Assembly (NCBI RefSeq): GCF_039831995.1
Contig: NZ_JBDOIO010000005.1
Location: 496,001-560,000 of the forward strand
DNA from: Paenibacillus pabuli
Lineage (GTDB): Bacteria; Bacillota; Bacilli; Paenibacillales; Paenibacillaceae
Reading direction: 5' to 3'
Length of the DNA stretch: 64,000 nt
Under the pieces are notes generated by a model. The model made no database searches, had not been told where the DNA came from, and was given only the letters and a program-made list of their open reading frames with translations. Shown one piece after another: positions 17,671 to 25,360 of the stretch; within the stretch, counting starts at the first letter, position 1, and every line of letters begins with the position of its first letter. The translations under genes and the position numbers were made by a program.

Positions 17671-18618
17671 TCATTGAATAGCTGATAAGACATCCAACAG
17701 CAGGGATTTAAATTTCGGGCGATCGATGCCTTCGCATACGCGTACGTTGGGCTCTTTGCCGAAACGTCCGTTGATATCCACCACGCTGTATCCACGCGTC
17801 AGTTCTCCTGCGGCTTCCACATCCACGTAATATTGACCGGACTTCGTCATCAGCGATTCATCTGCTGCTACCGCCATCAGTAGTGTATCCGGGTGTGTGG
17901 TTCCATTCAGCTTATGTACTGACTTGTTGAACTGCATAACCACTTTGTTGATCGCTGTGAAGAAATCGGCTCCGGATGTTCCGAGCGCTGCAATTTCTGC
18001 ATGGTCGTCATCATCCATAACGGAATATTGGGTACACATCTCCCAGCCAACCATCGTTGTTGGAATGCCGGCATGCAGTACAATTTTGGCAGCTTCAGGG
18101 TCAACGTAGAAGTTGTACTCCGCCGCTGGCGTAATGTTGCCCAGTGCATTATTCGTACCGCCCATGATATAGAGATGAGCAATCTCTGGAATAATCGTCG
18201 GGTCCTTTTGAATCGCCATCGCAATGTTGGTCAGGGGTGCAATCGCAAGAAGAGAGATCTCTCCGGGATTGGCATGCACTTTCTCAATGATAAAATCAAC
18301 CGCGTGGCCGCTTTCGGGACGCTGATCTGCCTTGGGGAAATGCGCTCCGCCCATGCCATCGTCACCATGCACATCTTCCACCGTGCGGTGCTGAGCCTGC
18401 CCGTAGGCCATCAGCGGACGTTCGCACCCTTTGTACACAGGCACCTTGCCGCCATGTCCAGCAACCTGTACGGTGTACAGGGCATTTTCAACCTCTTGGT
18501 CAAATTGGACGTTACCGCCCGTAATCGTGATACCTTCCACTTGGAAGTGGTGCAGTGCTGTCAGGATCGCTATCGTATCGTCTCCTGCTGTATCTGTATC
18601 AATGATGACTTTTCTCAT
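17671..18618 (-). CDS. inosine/uridine-preferring nucleoside hydrolase
   Basis: A 315-residue enzyme that hydrolyses the N-glycosidic bond of nucleosides. The N-terminal calcium-binding signature DTDTAGDD (Asp7-Asp14) is intact. Further family blocks are LLAIAPLTNIAMAI, IYIMGG-like LYIMGGTNNALGN and EYNFYVDPEAAKIVL, with active-site-type HAEIAAL near residue 230. The ATG at 18618 follows AAGGAG; the longer frame to 18651 has no ribosome site. It stands alone, preceded by copy 2 of the intergenic repeat. Substrate preference within nucleosides cannot be read. Confidence 0.92.
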   Translation of the reverse strand: MRKVIIDTDTAGDDTIAILTALHHFQVEGITITGGNVQFDQEVENALYTVQVAGHGGKVPVYKGCERPLMAYGQAQHRTVEDVHGDDGMGGAHFPKADQRPESGHAVDFIIEKVHANPGEISLLAIAPLTNIAMAIQKDPTIIPEIAHLYIMGGTNNALGNITPAAEYNFYVDPEAAKIVLHAGIPTTMVGWEMCTQYSVMDDDDHAEIAALGTSGADFFTAINKVVMQFNKSVHKLNGTTHPDTLLMAVAADESLMTKSGQYYVDVEAAGELTRGYSVVDINGRFGKEPNVRVCEGIDRPKFKSLLLDVLSAIQ

Positions 18619-18682
18619 GATGCCGCGCTCCTTCTTCCGTTTGATATTCATTTAGAACGAACACATAAGAAATACACGCTTG

Positions 18683-18808
18683 CACTCCAAGCACAGAACA
18701 ATCTTACGATCGCTGTTATCCTCAGATTTTTTTATACCTTCTGACAAGGTGAAAATCCGATGATAAAGGCGAACGCTTCGCTTCTCCAGATTTTTTCTGT
18801 CCTCTTCG
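18683..18808 (-). repeat. diverged intergenic repeat, copy 2
   Basis: Second copy of the 16001-16125 element, about two-thirds identical by eye. On the minus strand it has a hairpin GCGAA-GCG-TTCGC. A long stem then runs from TTATCATCGG to CTGAGGATAA, with an inner ACCTT/AAGGT arm around GTCAG. The C-G pair of copy 1 after the bulge is a T-A pair here, and the inner arm also changes on both sides. It ends 64 bp before the nucleoside hydrolase start. Confidence 0.6.
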
Positions 18809-18863
18809 TTCATGTGTAATTATTATATTCCCTCTAAATTATCATTTATTGCTAGGGTACATT

Positions 18864-19268
18864 TTACATCAAAAACGTACCGATGACGATGGAAACGCCG
18901 ATGATAATGGAACGCAGCAGCTGTGCTACCGCCATATTGCCTCTTTCGATCTCCTCGCATACACGCATTTTGGGAATCAGGAAATCAAATATAATATAGA
19001 CCAGACACAGAATAATGATTCCCAGCACAGACCACAGCAGCATATCCAGCCATGAATGCGTGGAGAAGGACACCATACCGACAATGATGCACAGTCCCAG
19101 CAGCTTACTGCCCATATACATGCCCGCCGCTTCGTTGCCTTTGGCGATTTCCTCACTATCGTTATACCGGGTCAGTTTGCTAAAAGCAAAATACCCACAT
19201 ACCAATACCACCAGCAGAATGCCGACACCCACCGCCACATTCAGCAGGTTCAATCCCAAATTATCCAT
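18864..19268 (-). CDS. DUF350 membrane protein (YjfL-like)
   Basis: A 134-residue protein with four hydrophobic segments and the paired-repeat look of DUF350 (an acidic EEIAKGNEAAG loop in the first half, EEIERGNMAVA in the second). Function unknown. Last gene of a four-gene unit, 15 bp after the glutathionylspermidine-synthase-like gene. Enterobacteria place the DUF350 protein YjfL beside the lipoprotein YjfM and the ATP-grasp YjfC, and this gene reproduces that association. Confidence 0.88.
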   Translation of the reverse strand: MDNLGLNLLNVAVGVGILLVVLVCGYFAFSKLTRYNDSEEIAKGNEAAGMYMGSKLLGLCIIVGMVSFSTHSWLDMLLWSVLGIIILCLVYIIFDFLIPKMRVCEEIERGNMAVAQLLRSIIIGVSIVIGTFLM

Positions 19269-19283
19269 TCCTACTCCTCCTCA

Positions 19284-20600
19284 TCATCCAATACGTTCAT
19301 TGACCGCAGCCGCACAATAATAGGCCATATCTCCGGTCACTTTCTCCCCGATTCGGGGCAGTACACCGGCAAAACGTCCACCAATGACAAACACGCCTGT
19401 AAGCAGATAGCCGCTATAATCCCCGTCCTCTGTCCGGATGCTTGCCTGTTCCATCGGAACCAGCTGCTGATAGATCTTGGGCTGGTTGTTATAATAGGCG
19501 GCAATTTCTTCATCCTCGTCCAGTCCTGCTCCTGACGCATTACTCTCCGTTCCTTCACCCAGCAGCAGCGTACCTCGGCCCTCACGGCCCCAATAGCTTT
19601 TCTCCACATAGGGTGTGGACTCCAGTTCAAAGGGTCCTGCTTCGAAATAGGTGGGCAGCAGATACCGCGAAATGGATTCGAGCTCCGCATTGTTGAACAG
19701 CCGAAAACCGCAGTACTCCGGCGTCTGTTCATTGCGCTCATAGAGTGACCAGATCGCAGCCATGAAGCCTTTGCTCTGCATCAGGACATGCTGTACGGGG
19801 TTCATCAGGCCAAGCCGCCCTTCCTGTACCAGCTCAAGCAGTGCGGCGCCAATGTCCACACCTGTTGTCTCATCCCGGTCATCAACGAGATACTCCAGCG
19901 GATACAGACGATACAGCAGCTGAATCTCATGTCCATCATGATATAGTGCATCACCGGGAACAATCTCGAGCTCCTCCAGAGGAGCATAGCGCACCTCATA
20001 TCCGGCCTCCTGGCAGCGTTTCATCAGATACTCCGTATTGGTCCGATCCTCCACATGCTCACCAAATGAAGTAAATGTCACCGGCCCTCGCAGCCCCTGC
20101 TCGGCATAGGACTCGAGCCACCCGCGAAAACAATCCCGGATACAGGTATCCATATCTGCCGATGGCGCCCTGAAGGCCTTATCTTCAGCCATGCCTACCA
20201 AAATGCGCTCCAGAACAGCAGCTTCGGGTATGCCGGTAGGCGTGTCGGTATTATTTTCAATACACTTGAATCCGGCCTCACCGATAATCCAGTCCTGACG
20301 CGTGATGCCGCCAGTCACCGTCTCCATCCTTGCTGCTGCAATGAGCCCTGGATGAATACCCAGCTGCTGTTCCAGAAAGCTATCCGGCATGTACTGCTGG
20401 ATAAACCGCATGACTTTGCAGTATATGCCGTCGATTTGTACAACTGCACGCTGCAATTCCTGCATCTCTTCCGGTGTATACAGGGTTAGTGAGGGTATGC
20501 AATATTGTTTGCCATACATCCGGTGATACGGGACATGCTGCCCGGCTTCGCCCGCAAACACCTCTTCGTGACGATATGGCAATGAGTGGATGTGCCTCAT
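19284..20600 (-). CDS. glutathionylspermidine synthase-like ATP-grasp ligase (YjfC/YgiC-like)
   Basis: A 438-residue protein with the GSP_synth preATP-grasp and ATP-grasp layout: TGGITRQDWIIGEAGFKCIENNTDTPTG near residues 95-125 and SYWGREGRGTLLLGEG near 330-346. The C-half ends with YLLTGVFVIGGRFAGVLPRIG. The E. coli homologues YgiC/YjfC lack proven activity on glutathione and spermidine, so the true substrate is open. Good ribosome site (GGGAGG). Five bp from the upstream lipoprotein gene. Confidence 0.88.
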   Translation of the reverse strand: MRHIHSLPYRHEEVFAGEAGQHVPYHRMYGKQYCIPSLTLYTPEEMQELQRAVVQIDGIYCKVMRFIQQYMPDSFLEQQLGIHPGLIAAARMETVTGGITRQDWIIGEAGFKCIENNTDTPTGIPEAAVLERILVGMAEDKAFRAPSADMDTCIRDCFRGWLESYAEQGLRGPVTFTSFGEHVEDRTNTEYLMKRCQEAGYEVRYAPLEELEIVPGDALYHDGHEIQLLYRLYPLEYLVDDRDETTGVDIGAALLELVQEGRLGLMNPVQHVLMQSKGFMAAIWSLYERNEQTPEYCGFRLFNNAELESISRYLLPTYFEAGPFELESTPYVEKSYWGREGRGTLLLGEGTESNASGAGLDEDEEIAAYYNNQPKIYQQLVPMEQASIRTEDGDYSGYLLTGVFVIGGRFAGVLPRIGEKVTGDMAYYCAAAVNERIG

Positions 20601-20605
20601 AATCT

Positions 20606-20890
20606 TTAGCCTCCCGAACTGCGGAAGAAGCTGCCAAAGCCGCTCGATTTGGACTTCGATTTACTATAGGAGCTGTCCTTACTACTACTGCTGCTGCCAC
20701 CGTAAGAACCGCCATAATAATAATGCCCACTGCTGGAATCATACTCACAACCGGTGTCATAATCCGGGTCGCACTCGTCGTTGCTGCCGCAGCCCGACAA
20801 CACCGCAGGTACGGCCAGCATCAGGGAAAAGGCAACCAGCTTCGCCTTTGATCCGGGTTTCGATGAATAGTGCCGCTCTTCTTCTGTCAT
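20606..20890 (-). CDS. small Ser/Tyr/Gly-rich lipoprotein (YjfM/YgiB-like position)
   Basis: A 94-residue lipoprotein: basic N-terminus, hydrophobic stretch, lipobox VLSGC (Cys34), an Asp/Cys patch (NDECDPDYDTGC) and a low-complexity tail rich in Ser, Tyr, Gly and Lys ending in GFGSFFRSSGG. The E. coli DUF1190 lipoproteins YjfM/YgiB occupy the same place beside the ATP-grasp protein and also end in a Ser/Gly-rich tail, but direct similarity is weak. Its ATG follows the TAA of the preceding gene without a gap. Confidence 0.75.
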   Translation of the reverse strand: MTEEERHYSSKPGSKAKLVAFSLMLAVPAVLSGCGSNDECDPDYDTGCEYDSSSGHYYYGGSYGGSSSSSKDSSYSKSKSKSSGFGSFFRSSGG

Positions 20891-21424
20891 TTACAGGTCA
20901 ACCTCCTTCATAAAAAACAACACTTTCCGGCGATCCGCATCCAGCACGGAATACACGAATTCATACGTCATTCCGCTTCGAACCATATAATGGTCCAGCA
21001 GCCGTTCGGCGAGTTCCATCGTATACGAGGAGGAGTCTGCCAGTTCCAGCTCCTGAAACGTCTTTCCATTCCACAGCATGTACTCTGCGCTGTACATGGA
21101 GGACATTTTACACATGGCCAGTGCAGCGTCCGCAATCGCTGTACCGTAATCTGCTGGCATTTGGCTGTCGTACGCAGTCACATAGATCGCATGATCCCGC
21201 AGATCCTCGCACTCATTGGACAGGTGGGCCCAGAGTTTGTTTTTCATTAGGGTTGCATCCACCAGTTTGCGCATAAACAGTTCATCTCGGGTGACGGATA
21301 CATGCTCCAGCTGCCCGGTCTCAGCCTGACGATCATCCGACCAGCTTCGATAAGTCAAAGCGTAATAGATAACGATAACCTCCCTTTTGTGTAGCTCTAT
21401 GGTGAGCCGCTTCAAATCATACAA
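20891..21424 (-). CDS. unknown protein, first gene of the yjf-like cluster
   Basis: A soluble protein of about 177 residues with no family I recognise. It has no signal peptide and a mixed alpha/beta look (RDHAIYVTAYDSQMPADYG, LADSSSYTMELAERLLDHYM). The ATG at 21424 has no Shine-Dalgarno. A strong AAAGGGAGG lies inside the frame at about 21385-21393 but is followed by GTT ATC GTT ATC, with no normal start codon in range, so the true start is uncertain. It abuts the lipoprotein gene and is probably transcribed first. Confidence 0.65.
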   Translation of the reverse strand: MYDLKRLTIELHKREVIVIYYALTYRSWSDDRQAETGQLEHVSVTRDELFMRKLVDATLMKNKLWAHLSNECEDLRDHAIYVTAYDSQMPADYGTAIADAALAMCKMSSMYSAEYMLWNGKTFQELELADSSSYTMELAERLLDHYMVRSGMTYEFVYSVLDADRRKVLFFMKEVDL

Positions 21425-21554
21425 ACGTATTTAACGCATGAGAAGGGAAAAAGTTACACTATTCCCTATGACATGTAAAAAAGAACAGATGACCCTGCGC
21501 CTTTTGAAACCTGCTGCATTTGTAATTAAGCCTGTATCCATGATCATGATCCAG

Positions 21555-21584
21555 AAATAAAAGAGGCCGGAGACAATCTCCGAC
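21555..21584 (-). terminator. intrinsic terminator of the ABC-F gene
   Basis: GGTCGGAGA pairs with TCTCCGGCC around a 3-nt loop and is followed by TCTTTTATTT on the minus strand, 30 bp past the ABC-F stop. Confidence 0.88.
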
Positions 21585-21613
21585 CCCCGTTTATTCTGAT
21601 TCCCGACTAACCA

Positions 21614-23539
21614 TCACATCTCAGCCCACTGGGCCAGCATCTCGTTGTATTCACCCGACAGCTGCTCGCGCTCGTTCCACAGCTGTTCCAGCTCGGCAGA
21701 GCTTGCCTGCAATTCAAGCTGATGGTCAAGCTCCTGAATCTGTGCCTCAAGACGAGCCAGCTTCTGTTCGAGCTGCTCGGACGACTGTCTTTTCCCGGCT
21801 CCGCTCTCCCCTTGATGAGAAGCACGCTGATCCTTAGATCCGGCACTTTCGCGAGGCGGTGCTGCAATCGTAACGGCATGCTGACCTGCCGCACCTGCAC
21901 GAGCTTGCAAATCAAGCTTTTTCTCCCGGTAAGCTTCATAGTCCCCGAGATAAGTGGTCATCTCCCCATTCTCCAGTTCCCAGACACGTGAAGCAATACG
22001 GTTCACGAAGTAGCGATCGTGAGAGATGGCTAGCACTGTACCTTCAAAGTCAACCAGCGACTCTTCCAGCGCTTCTCTAGAAGCGATATCCAGGTGGTTG
22101 GTTGGCTCATCCAGCAGCAGTACGTTTGGCTTACGATGCACCAGCAGAGATAACCGTAGGCGAGTCCATTCTCCCCCGGATAGCTGCCCTACCGAGCGGA
22201 ATACGTCTGCCCCGTAGAACAGGTATCTGGCCAGAATGCCACGTGCTTCGCCTTCTTCCACGCCAGCCTCCAGACGGAAGTGTTCAAGTACGCTCAGTTT
22301 CGGATTGGAAGGCTCCTCTTGTTGGGCCAGATAGCCAACATCCACGCGTGCTCCCCATTCAAGCTGACCGGCAGACGGCTGCTCCTCTCCAAGCAGCAGC
22401 TTGAACAATGTGGTCTTGCCTGAACCGTTTCGGCCAATCAGGGCAATTTTGTCCCCGTATTCAAGCAGCGCTGAAACGCCGCGCAGGATCGGACGTTCTC
22501 CATAGGCCTTCTCCACCTGTTCGATCACCGCCACGCGGCGTCCCGTGCGGTCTGTAGGACGTACATCGAAATCAGCATTGCGCCGCTCCAGCACAGGCCG
22601 CTTCACCTGCTCCATCCGCTCCAGTGCTTTGCGCATCGAAGCGGCCCGTCGGAAGAACTTCTCATTCCCGCCAATGCGTCCCCATTCCTCCAACTGGCGG
22701 ATCGTTTCCTTCATTTTCTTCATGACCTTCTGCTGCTCTTTGAACTCCTCAAATTGCTGCAGCAGCCGTTGTTCCTTCACCTTCATAAATTCCGTATAAC
22801 CACCTGTTGACGTTTGCGCTTCGCCATCCTCCAGCTCCAGTGTCCGTGTCACCACCCGATCCAGAAAATAACGGTCATGGGAGATCAGCACAATCGTACC
22901 CGTATATTCCCGAAGAAAGCCTTCCAGCCATTCGACCCGCTCCAGATCAAGGTGGTTGGTCGGCTCATCCAGCAGCAGCAGATCAGGACGGACGATCAGC
23001 TGTGAAGCAAGCACGACGCGGGTCTGCTCTCCTCCGGAAAGGGAACCGAACCTCCAGCCGTAGTGTGTTTTGGCAATATCCAGACCGTCCGCCACCTGGT
23101 CAATCCGTGCGTCCATCTCATAGCCGCCCTCACGTTCAAACTGTTCCTGCAGGGCAGCATATCGTTTCAACAAACGTTCCAATTGGTCTGGATCAGCTGC
23201 ATAATTCGGGTCAGACATCTGCTGCTCCATCTCTTTCATACGGCTGCGGCACTCCATCAGATCCTTGAATCCCAGACCGAGCACATCCAGCACCGTATAA
23301 TCATCCAGTCCTTCGGGAACCTGGGCCACATAACCGATCCGTGTATCTTTCTTAATCATCAATTGCCCCTCGTCCGGCTGATTCAGCCGGGCCATCAAAC
23401 GCATGAGTGTCGTTTTGCCGCTGCCGTTGCGGCCAATCAGAGCGACTTTGTCACCCTCCATAATTTCAAAGGTAATGCCGTCCAGCACCAGATGTGCTCC
23501 GTGGTATTGAGTCAGTTGTTGCGCACTAATGATCATCAT
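21614..23539 (-). CDS. ABC-F family ATPase (ribosome-associated)
   Basis: A 641-residue soluble protein with two ABC cassettes and no membrane segments. Walker A is GRNGSGKTT in both halves, and signatures are LSGGEQTRV and LSGGEWTRL. Walker B is LLLDEPTNHLD twice. A charged linker of about 80 residues (FEEFKEQQKVMKKMKE) and a C-terminal coiled coil follow. ABC-F proteins bind the ribosomal E site; some protect against antibiotics and others (Uup, YdiF, EttA types) aid housekeeping translation. Length and C-terminal coil favour a YdiF/Uup-like member, but the leader ORF plus attenuator upstream is typical of drug-inducible resistance ABC-Fs. The start is ATG 23539 after AGGAGG. Confidence 0.9.
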   Translation of the reverse strand: MMIISAQQLTQYHGAHLVLDGITFEIMEGDKVALIGRNGSGKTTLMRLMARLNQPDEGQLMIKKDTRIGYVAQVPEGLDDYTVLDVLGLGFKDLMECRSRMKEMEQQMSDPNYAADPDQLERLLKRYAALQEQFEREGGYEMDARIDQVADGLDIAKTHYGWRFGSLSGGEQTRVVLASQLIVRPDLLLLDEPTNHLDLERVEWLEGFLREYTGTIVLISHDRYFLDRVVTRTLELEDGEAQTSTGGYTEFMKVKEQRLLQQFEEFKEQQKVMKKMKETIRQLEEWGRIGGNEKFFRRAASMRKALERMEQVKRPVLERRNADFDVRPTDRTGRRVAVIEQVEKAYGERPILRGVSALLEYGDKIALIGRNGSGKTTLFKLLLGEEQPSAGQLEWGARVDVGYLAQQEEPSNPKLSVLEHFRLEAGVEEGEARGILARYLFYGADVFRSVGQLSGGEWTRLRLSLLVHRKPNVLLLDEPTNHLDIASREALEESLVDFEGTVLAISHDRYFVNRIASRVWELENGEMTTYLGDYEAYREKKLDLQARAGAAGQHAVTIAAPPRESAGSKDQRASHQGESGAGKRQSSEQLEQKLARLEAQIQELDHQLELQASSAELEQLWNEREQLSGEYNEMLAQWAEM

Positions 23540-23582
23540 AATAAGGTTCCTCCTATGGTATGGAAGATCCTGACCGCAACAC

Positions 23583-23612
23583 AAAAAGAGCCGCAGAGGT
23601 TAGCTCCGCGGC
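23583..23612 (-). promoter_or_regulatory. transcription attenuator (terminator hairpin) upstream of ABC-F
   Basis: On the minus strand GCCGCGGAG pairs with CTCTGCGGC (one G-T wobble) around loop CTAAC and is followed by TCTTTTTG. It lies 24 bp after the leader ORF stop and 43 bp before the ABC-F start codon, so it must be read through for ABC-F expression. Confidence 0.8.
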
Positions 23613-23636
23613 CCTTCAGAATTCAAGCTTAATCGC

Positions 23637-23798
23637 TTATCGTCCGAATGAGGTCAAGGCAGGCATCTTCTCGCAATGGTTAACTTCCGTATATTCAAAA
23701 TTGGACAGACTTCTCCCGTTGTAGCGAAAAGTGTGAACAATGCCAGCCATAGCAATCGGCAGCTGGCTAATACGGTTGTTAAGCATCTCGTGATTCAC
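23637..23798 (-). CDS. 53-codon leader peptide of the ABC-F gene
   Basis: A short ORF with a GTG start at 23798, 9 nt after GGGAGG, ending in TAA at 23637. Its product begins MNHEMLNNRISQLPIAMAG and ends KMPALTSFGR; no signal peptide or domain is visible. It precedes an intrinsic terminator that itself precedes the ABC-F gene. In characterised resistance ABC-Fs (vmlR, lmo0919), drug-stalled ribosomes on such a uORF prevent termination. I infer the same here. No clear alternative antiterminator pairing was identified by eye. Confidence 0.7.
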   Translation of the reverse strand: MNHEMLNNRISQLPIAMAGIVHTFRYNGRSLSNFEYTEVNHCEKMPALTSFGR

Positions 23799-23830
23799 CT
23801 GTCTTCACCTCCCTTGTCATAATTAATGCC

Positions 23831-23860
23831 AATATATCACAGACGAATGCATTCCTGCAA
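23831..23860 (-). promoter_or_regulatory. candidate promoter of the ABC-F leader transcript
   Basis: On the minus strand TATATT (23831-23836) sits 18 bp after TTGCAG (23855-23860), placing the transcript start about 25 nt before the leader ORF. The -35 is poor and the -10 good. Confidence 0.4.
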
Positions 23861-23912
23861 CCATTCCATCGGCCGAATTCATCCTTTGTACAGTCTACTC
23901 GTCCTATCCTAG

Positions 23913-24197
23913 TTAGTTCCTTCTGCGTCGCCGCATAACCACATCCACAATAATGATCGTAATCAGCGTGAGCAGACCAGAAGTCATGAGAGACACTCCT
24001 ATTAGGGCATATCCAATCCCGTTCCAGCCGCCAATATCTACACTAATCATGATAATAGTTGCTCCGCCCAACACCGCCACACAAGGCAGAATATATTGGG
24101 CCCATGTCATCTGCCGACCTTGCAATCGATAGATGAGCCATCCAAAGAACAGCAATGCGATCCAAATAAGGAGTATCAATATAATAAGACCTTTCAC
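23913..24197 (-). CDS. small membrane protein, possibly YesK-like
   Basis: A 94-residue protein with three hydrophobic segments (about 3-23, 35-52 and 60-85) and a strongly basic C-terminus (MRRRRRN), so the tail is cytoplasmic. Length and topology resemble the YesK family of uncharacterised Bacillus proteins, but no diagnostic motif is seen. Monocistronic between the ABC-F leader and the aldolase operon. Confidence 0.6.
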   Translation of the reverse strand: MKGLIILILLIWIALLFFGWLIYRLQGRQMTWAQYILPCVAVLGGATIIMISVDIGGWNGIGYALIGVSLMTSGLLTLITIIIVDVVMRRRRRN

Positions 24198-24283
24198 TTA
24201 TACGCCCCCTTCTCCTCCACACATTTCTCCAAATTAACACTGACGCTATATGTTCTGAATACGTGTAGAGTTTATCACATTAT

Positions 24284-24328
24284 GAAGCCCTCCATTCACG
24301 ATAAATCGAATTCGTGAATGAGGGCTTC
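24284..24328. other. long inverted repeat without T-tract
   Basis: GAAGCCCTC and ATTCACGA pair with TCGTGAAT and GAGGGCTTC (one bulged base) around an approximately 10-nt centre. It lies in the promoter region of the small membrane protein and downstream of the aldolase gene. No T-run follows on either strand, so it is not a classical terminator; an operator or mRNA end structure is possible. Confidence 0.5.
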
Positions 24329-24376
24329 AAGGAGGTTTCAAGATATGAAATTGGCATAGTTCTTATGGTGTCTTGT

Positions 24377-24390
24377 GCCTGCCAGCAGGC
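24377..24390 (-). other. short hairpin at aldolase stop codon
   Basis: GCCTGC/GCAGGC forms a compact hairpin directly after the aldolase stop. There is no T-tract; it may protect the transcript 3' end. Confidence 0.35.
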
Positions 24391-25299
24391 TCAGTAAAGG
24401 CTTACACTTTCAGCCTGGCGTTGTTCATAACGCAGTCCCTTGTATAAATCCGCTTTGCCGACCGAATTGAACAGATTCATTTTATAGCGAATGACGCTCT
24501 GGGCCTCGGCAATACATTCCGGATAAATGGCATTAGGGTCCCATAATTCCGTTGTGCTTAAAATTTCACGAGCTTTTTTGAAGTATGAATATTTCATATC
24601 GCTGGAAATATTGATTTTACAAATGCCCAGCTGAACGGAGTCCGAGACCTCCTGATCGGGGTTTGCGGATCCCCCGTGAAGAACGAGAGGAATGTCTACC
24701 AATTGATTGATTTCTCTTAGGATATCCATTTGCAGCTCCGGTTTAATATGTTTGGGATATATGCCATGGGCTGTACCGATGGCCACTGCCAATGTGTCGA
24801 TACCCGTACGTGCCACAAAATCTTCCGCCTGAGCCGGATCCGTGTAAGTGACCACCGATACGCCGCCTTCGATAGAGTTACCGGTCTGCCCAATCGTTCC
24901 CAATTCCCCTTCAACAGATACGCCGACGGCGTGTGCAATCTCCACCGCTTGTTTTGTAATAGCCACATTGTCTTCATAAGGGAGCAGAGAACCATCAATC
25001 ATGACGGAAGTAAATCCACACTTGATCGCCCGGATGATATCAGCAATGGACCCCCCATGATCGAGATGGATAACCAGTGGAACATGGCTGGCATGTGCAC
25101 GCTGGCTGGCATATGCGAAAAATTCATCGGTCAAAAATTCAAGTTCCGTAGGATGGATGGCAATTATGGCCGGTGAATTGGAATGTTCCGCCTCCTCAAT
25201 AACCGCTCTCAAAAATGTACTGTCCGCCACGTTAAATGCTCCTACCGCGAATTTGTGTTCTTTGGCTACCTTAAGCAATTCCTTCATCGTAATCAACAT
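24391..25299 (-). CDS. class II ketose-bisphosphate aldolase
   Basis: A 302-residue zinc-dependent aldolase of the FbaA/GatY/KbaY family. It carries catalytic Asp80 and zinc ligand His81 in HLDHGG, then EGELGTIG, AIGTAHGIYPK and LHGGSANPDQ, which bind the remaining zinc and substrate phosphate. KINISSDMK replaces the usual KVNIDTD. As last gene of a fructose-type PTS operon it probably splits the phosphorylated ketose delivered by that PTS after a second phosphorylation; whether that is fructose, tagatose or another sugar is not readable. Start ATG after AAAGGAG. Confidence 0.9.
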   Translation of the reverse strand: MLITMKELLKVAKEHKFAVGAFNVADSTFLRAVIEEAEHSNSPAIIAIHPTELEFLTDEFFAYASQRAHASHVPLVIHLDHGGSIADIIRAIKCGFTSVMIDGSLLPYEDNVAITKQAVEIAHAVGVSVEGELGTIGQTGNSIEGGVSVVTYTDPAQAEDFVARTGIDTLAVAIGTAHGIYPKHIKPELQMDILREINQLVDIPLVLHGGSANPDQEVSDSVQLGICKINISSDMKYSYFKKAREILSTTELWDPNAIYPECIAEAQSVIRYKMNLFNSVGKADLYKGLRYEQRQAESVSLY

Positions 25300-25334
25300 A
25301 AGTTCACATCTCCTTTGGATTGTATCAATTTAGT

Positions 25335-25348
25335 AGTAAGCGCTATCA
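25335..25348 (-). promoter_or_regulatory. cre-like box between PTS EIIC and aldolase genes
   Basis: The minus strand reads TGATAGCGCTTACT, 13 of 14 positions of TGWAARCGYTWNCW. It lies 36 bp upstream of the aldolase start in the 61-bp intercistronic gap. This is an unusual place for catabolite control and could act as a roadblock or mark an internal promoter. Confidence 0.5.
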
Positions 25349-25360
25349 TCTTAGTGGGCC

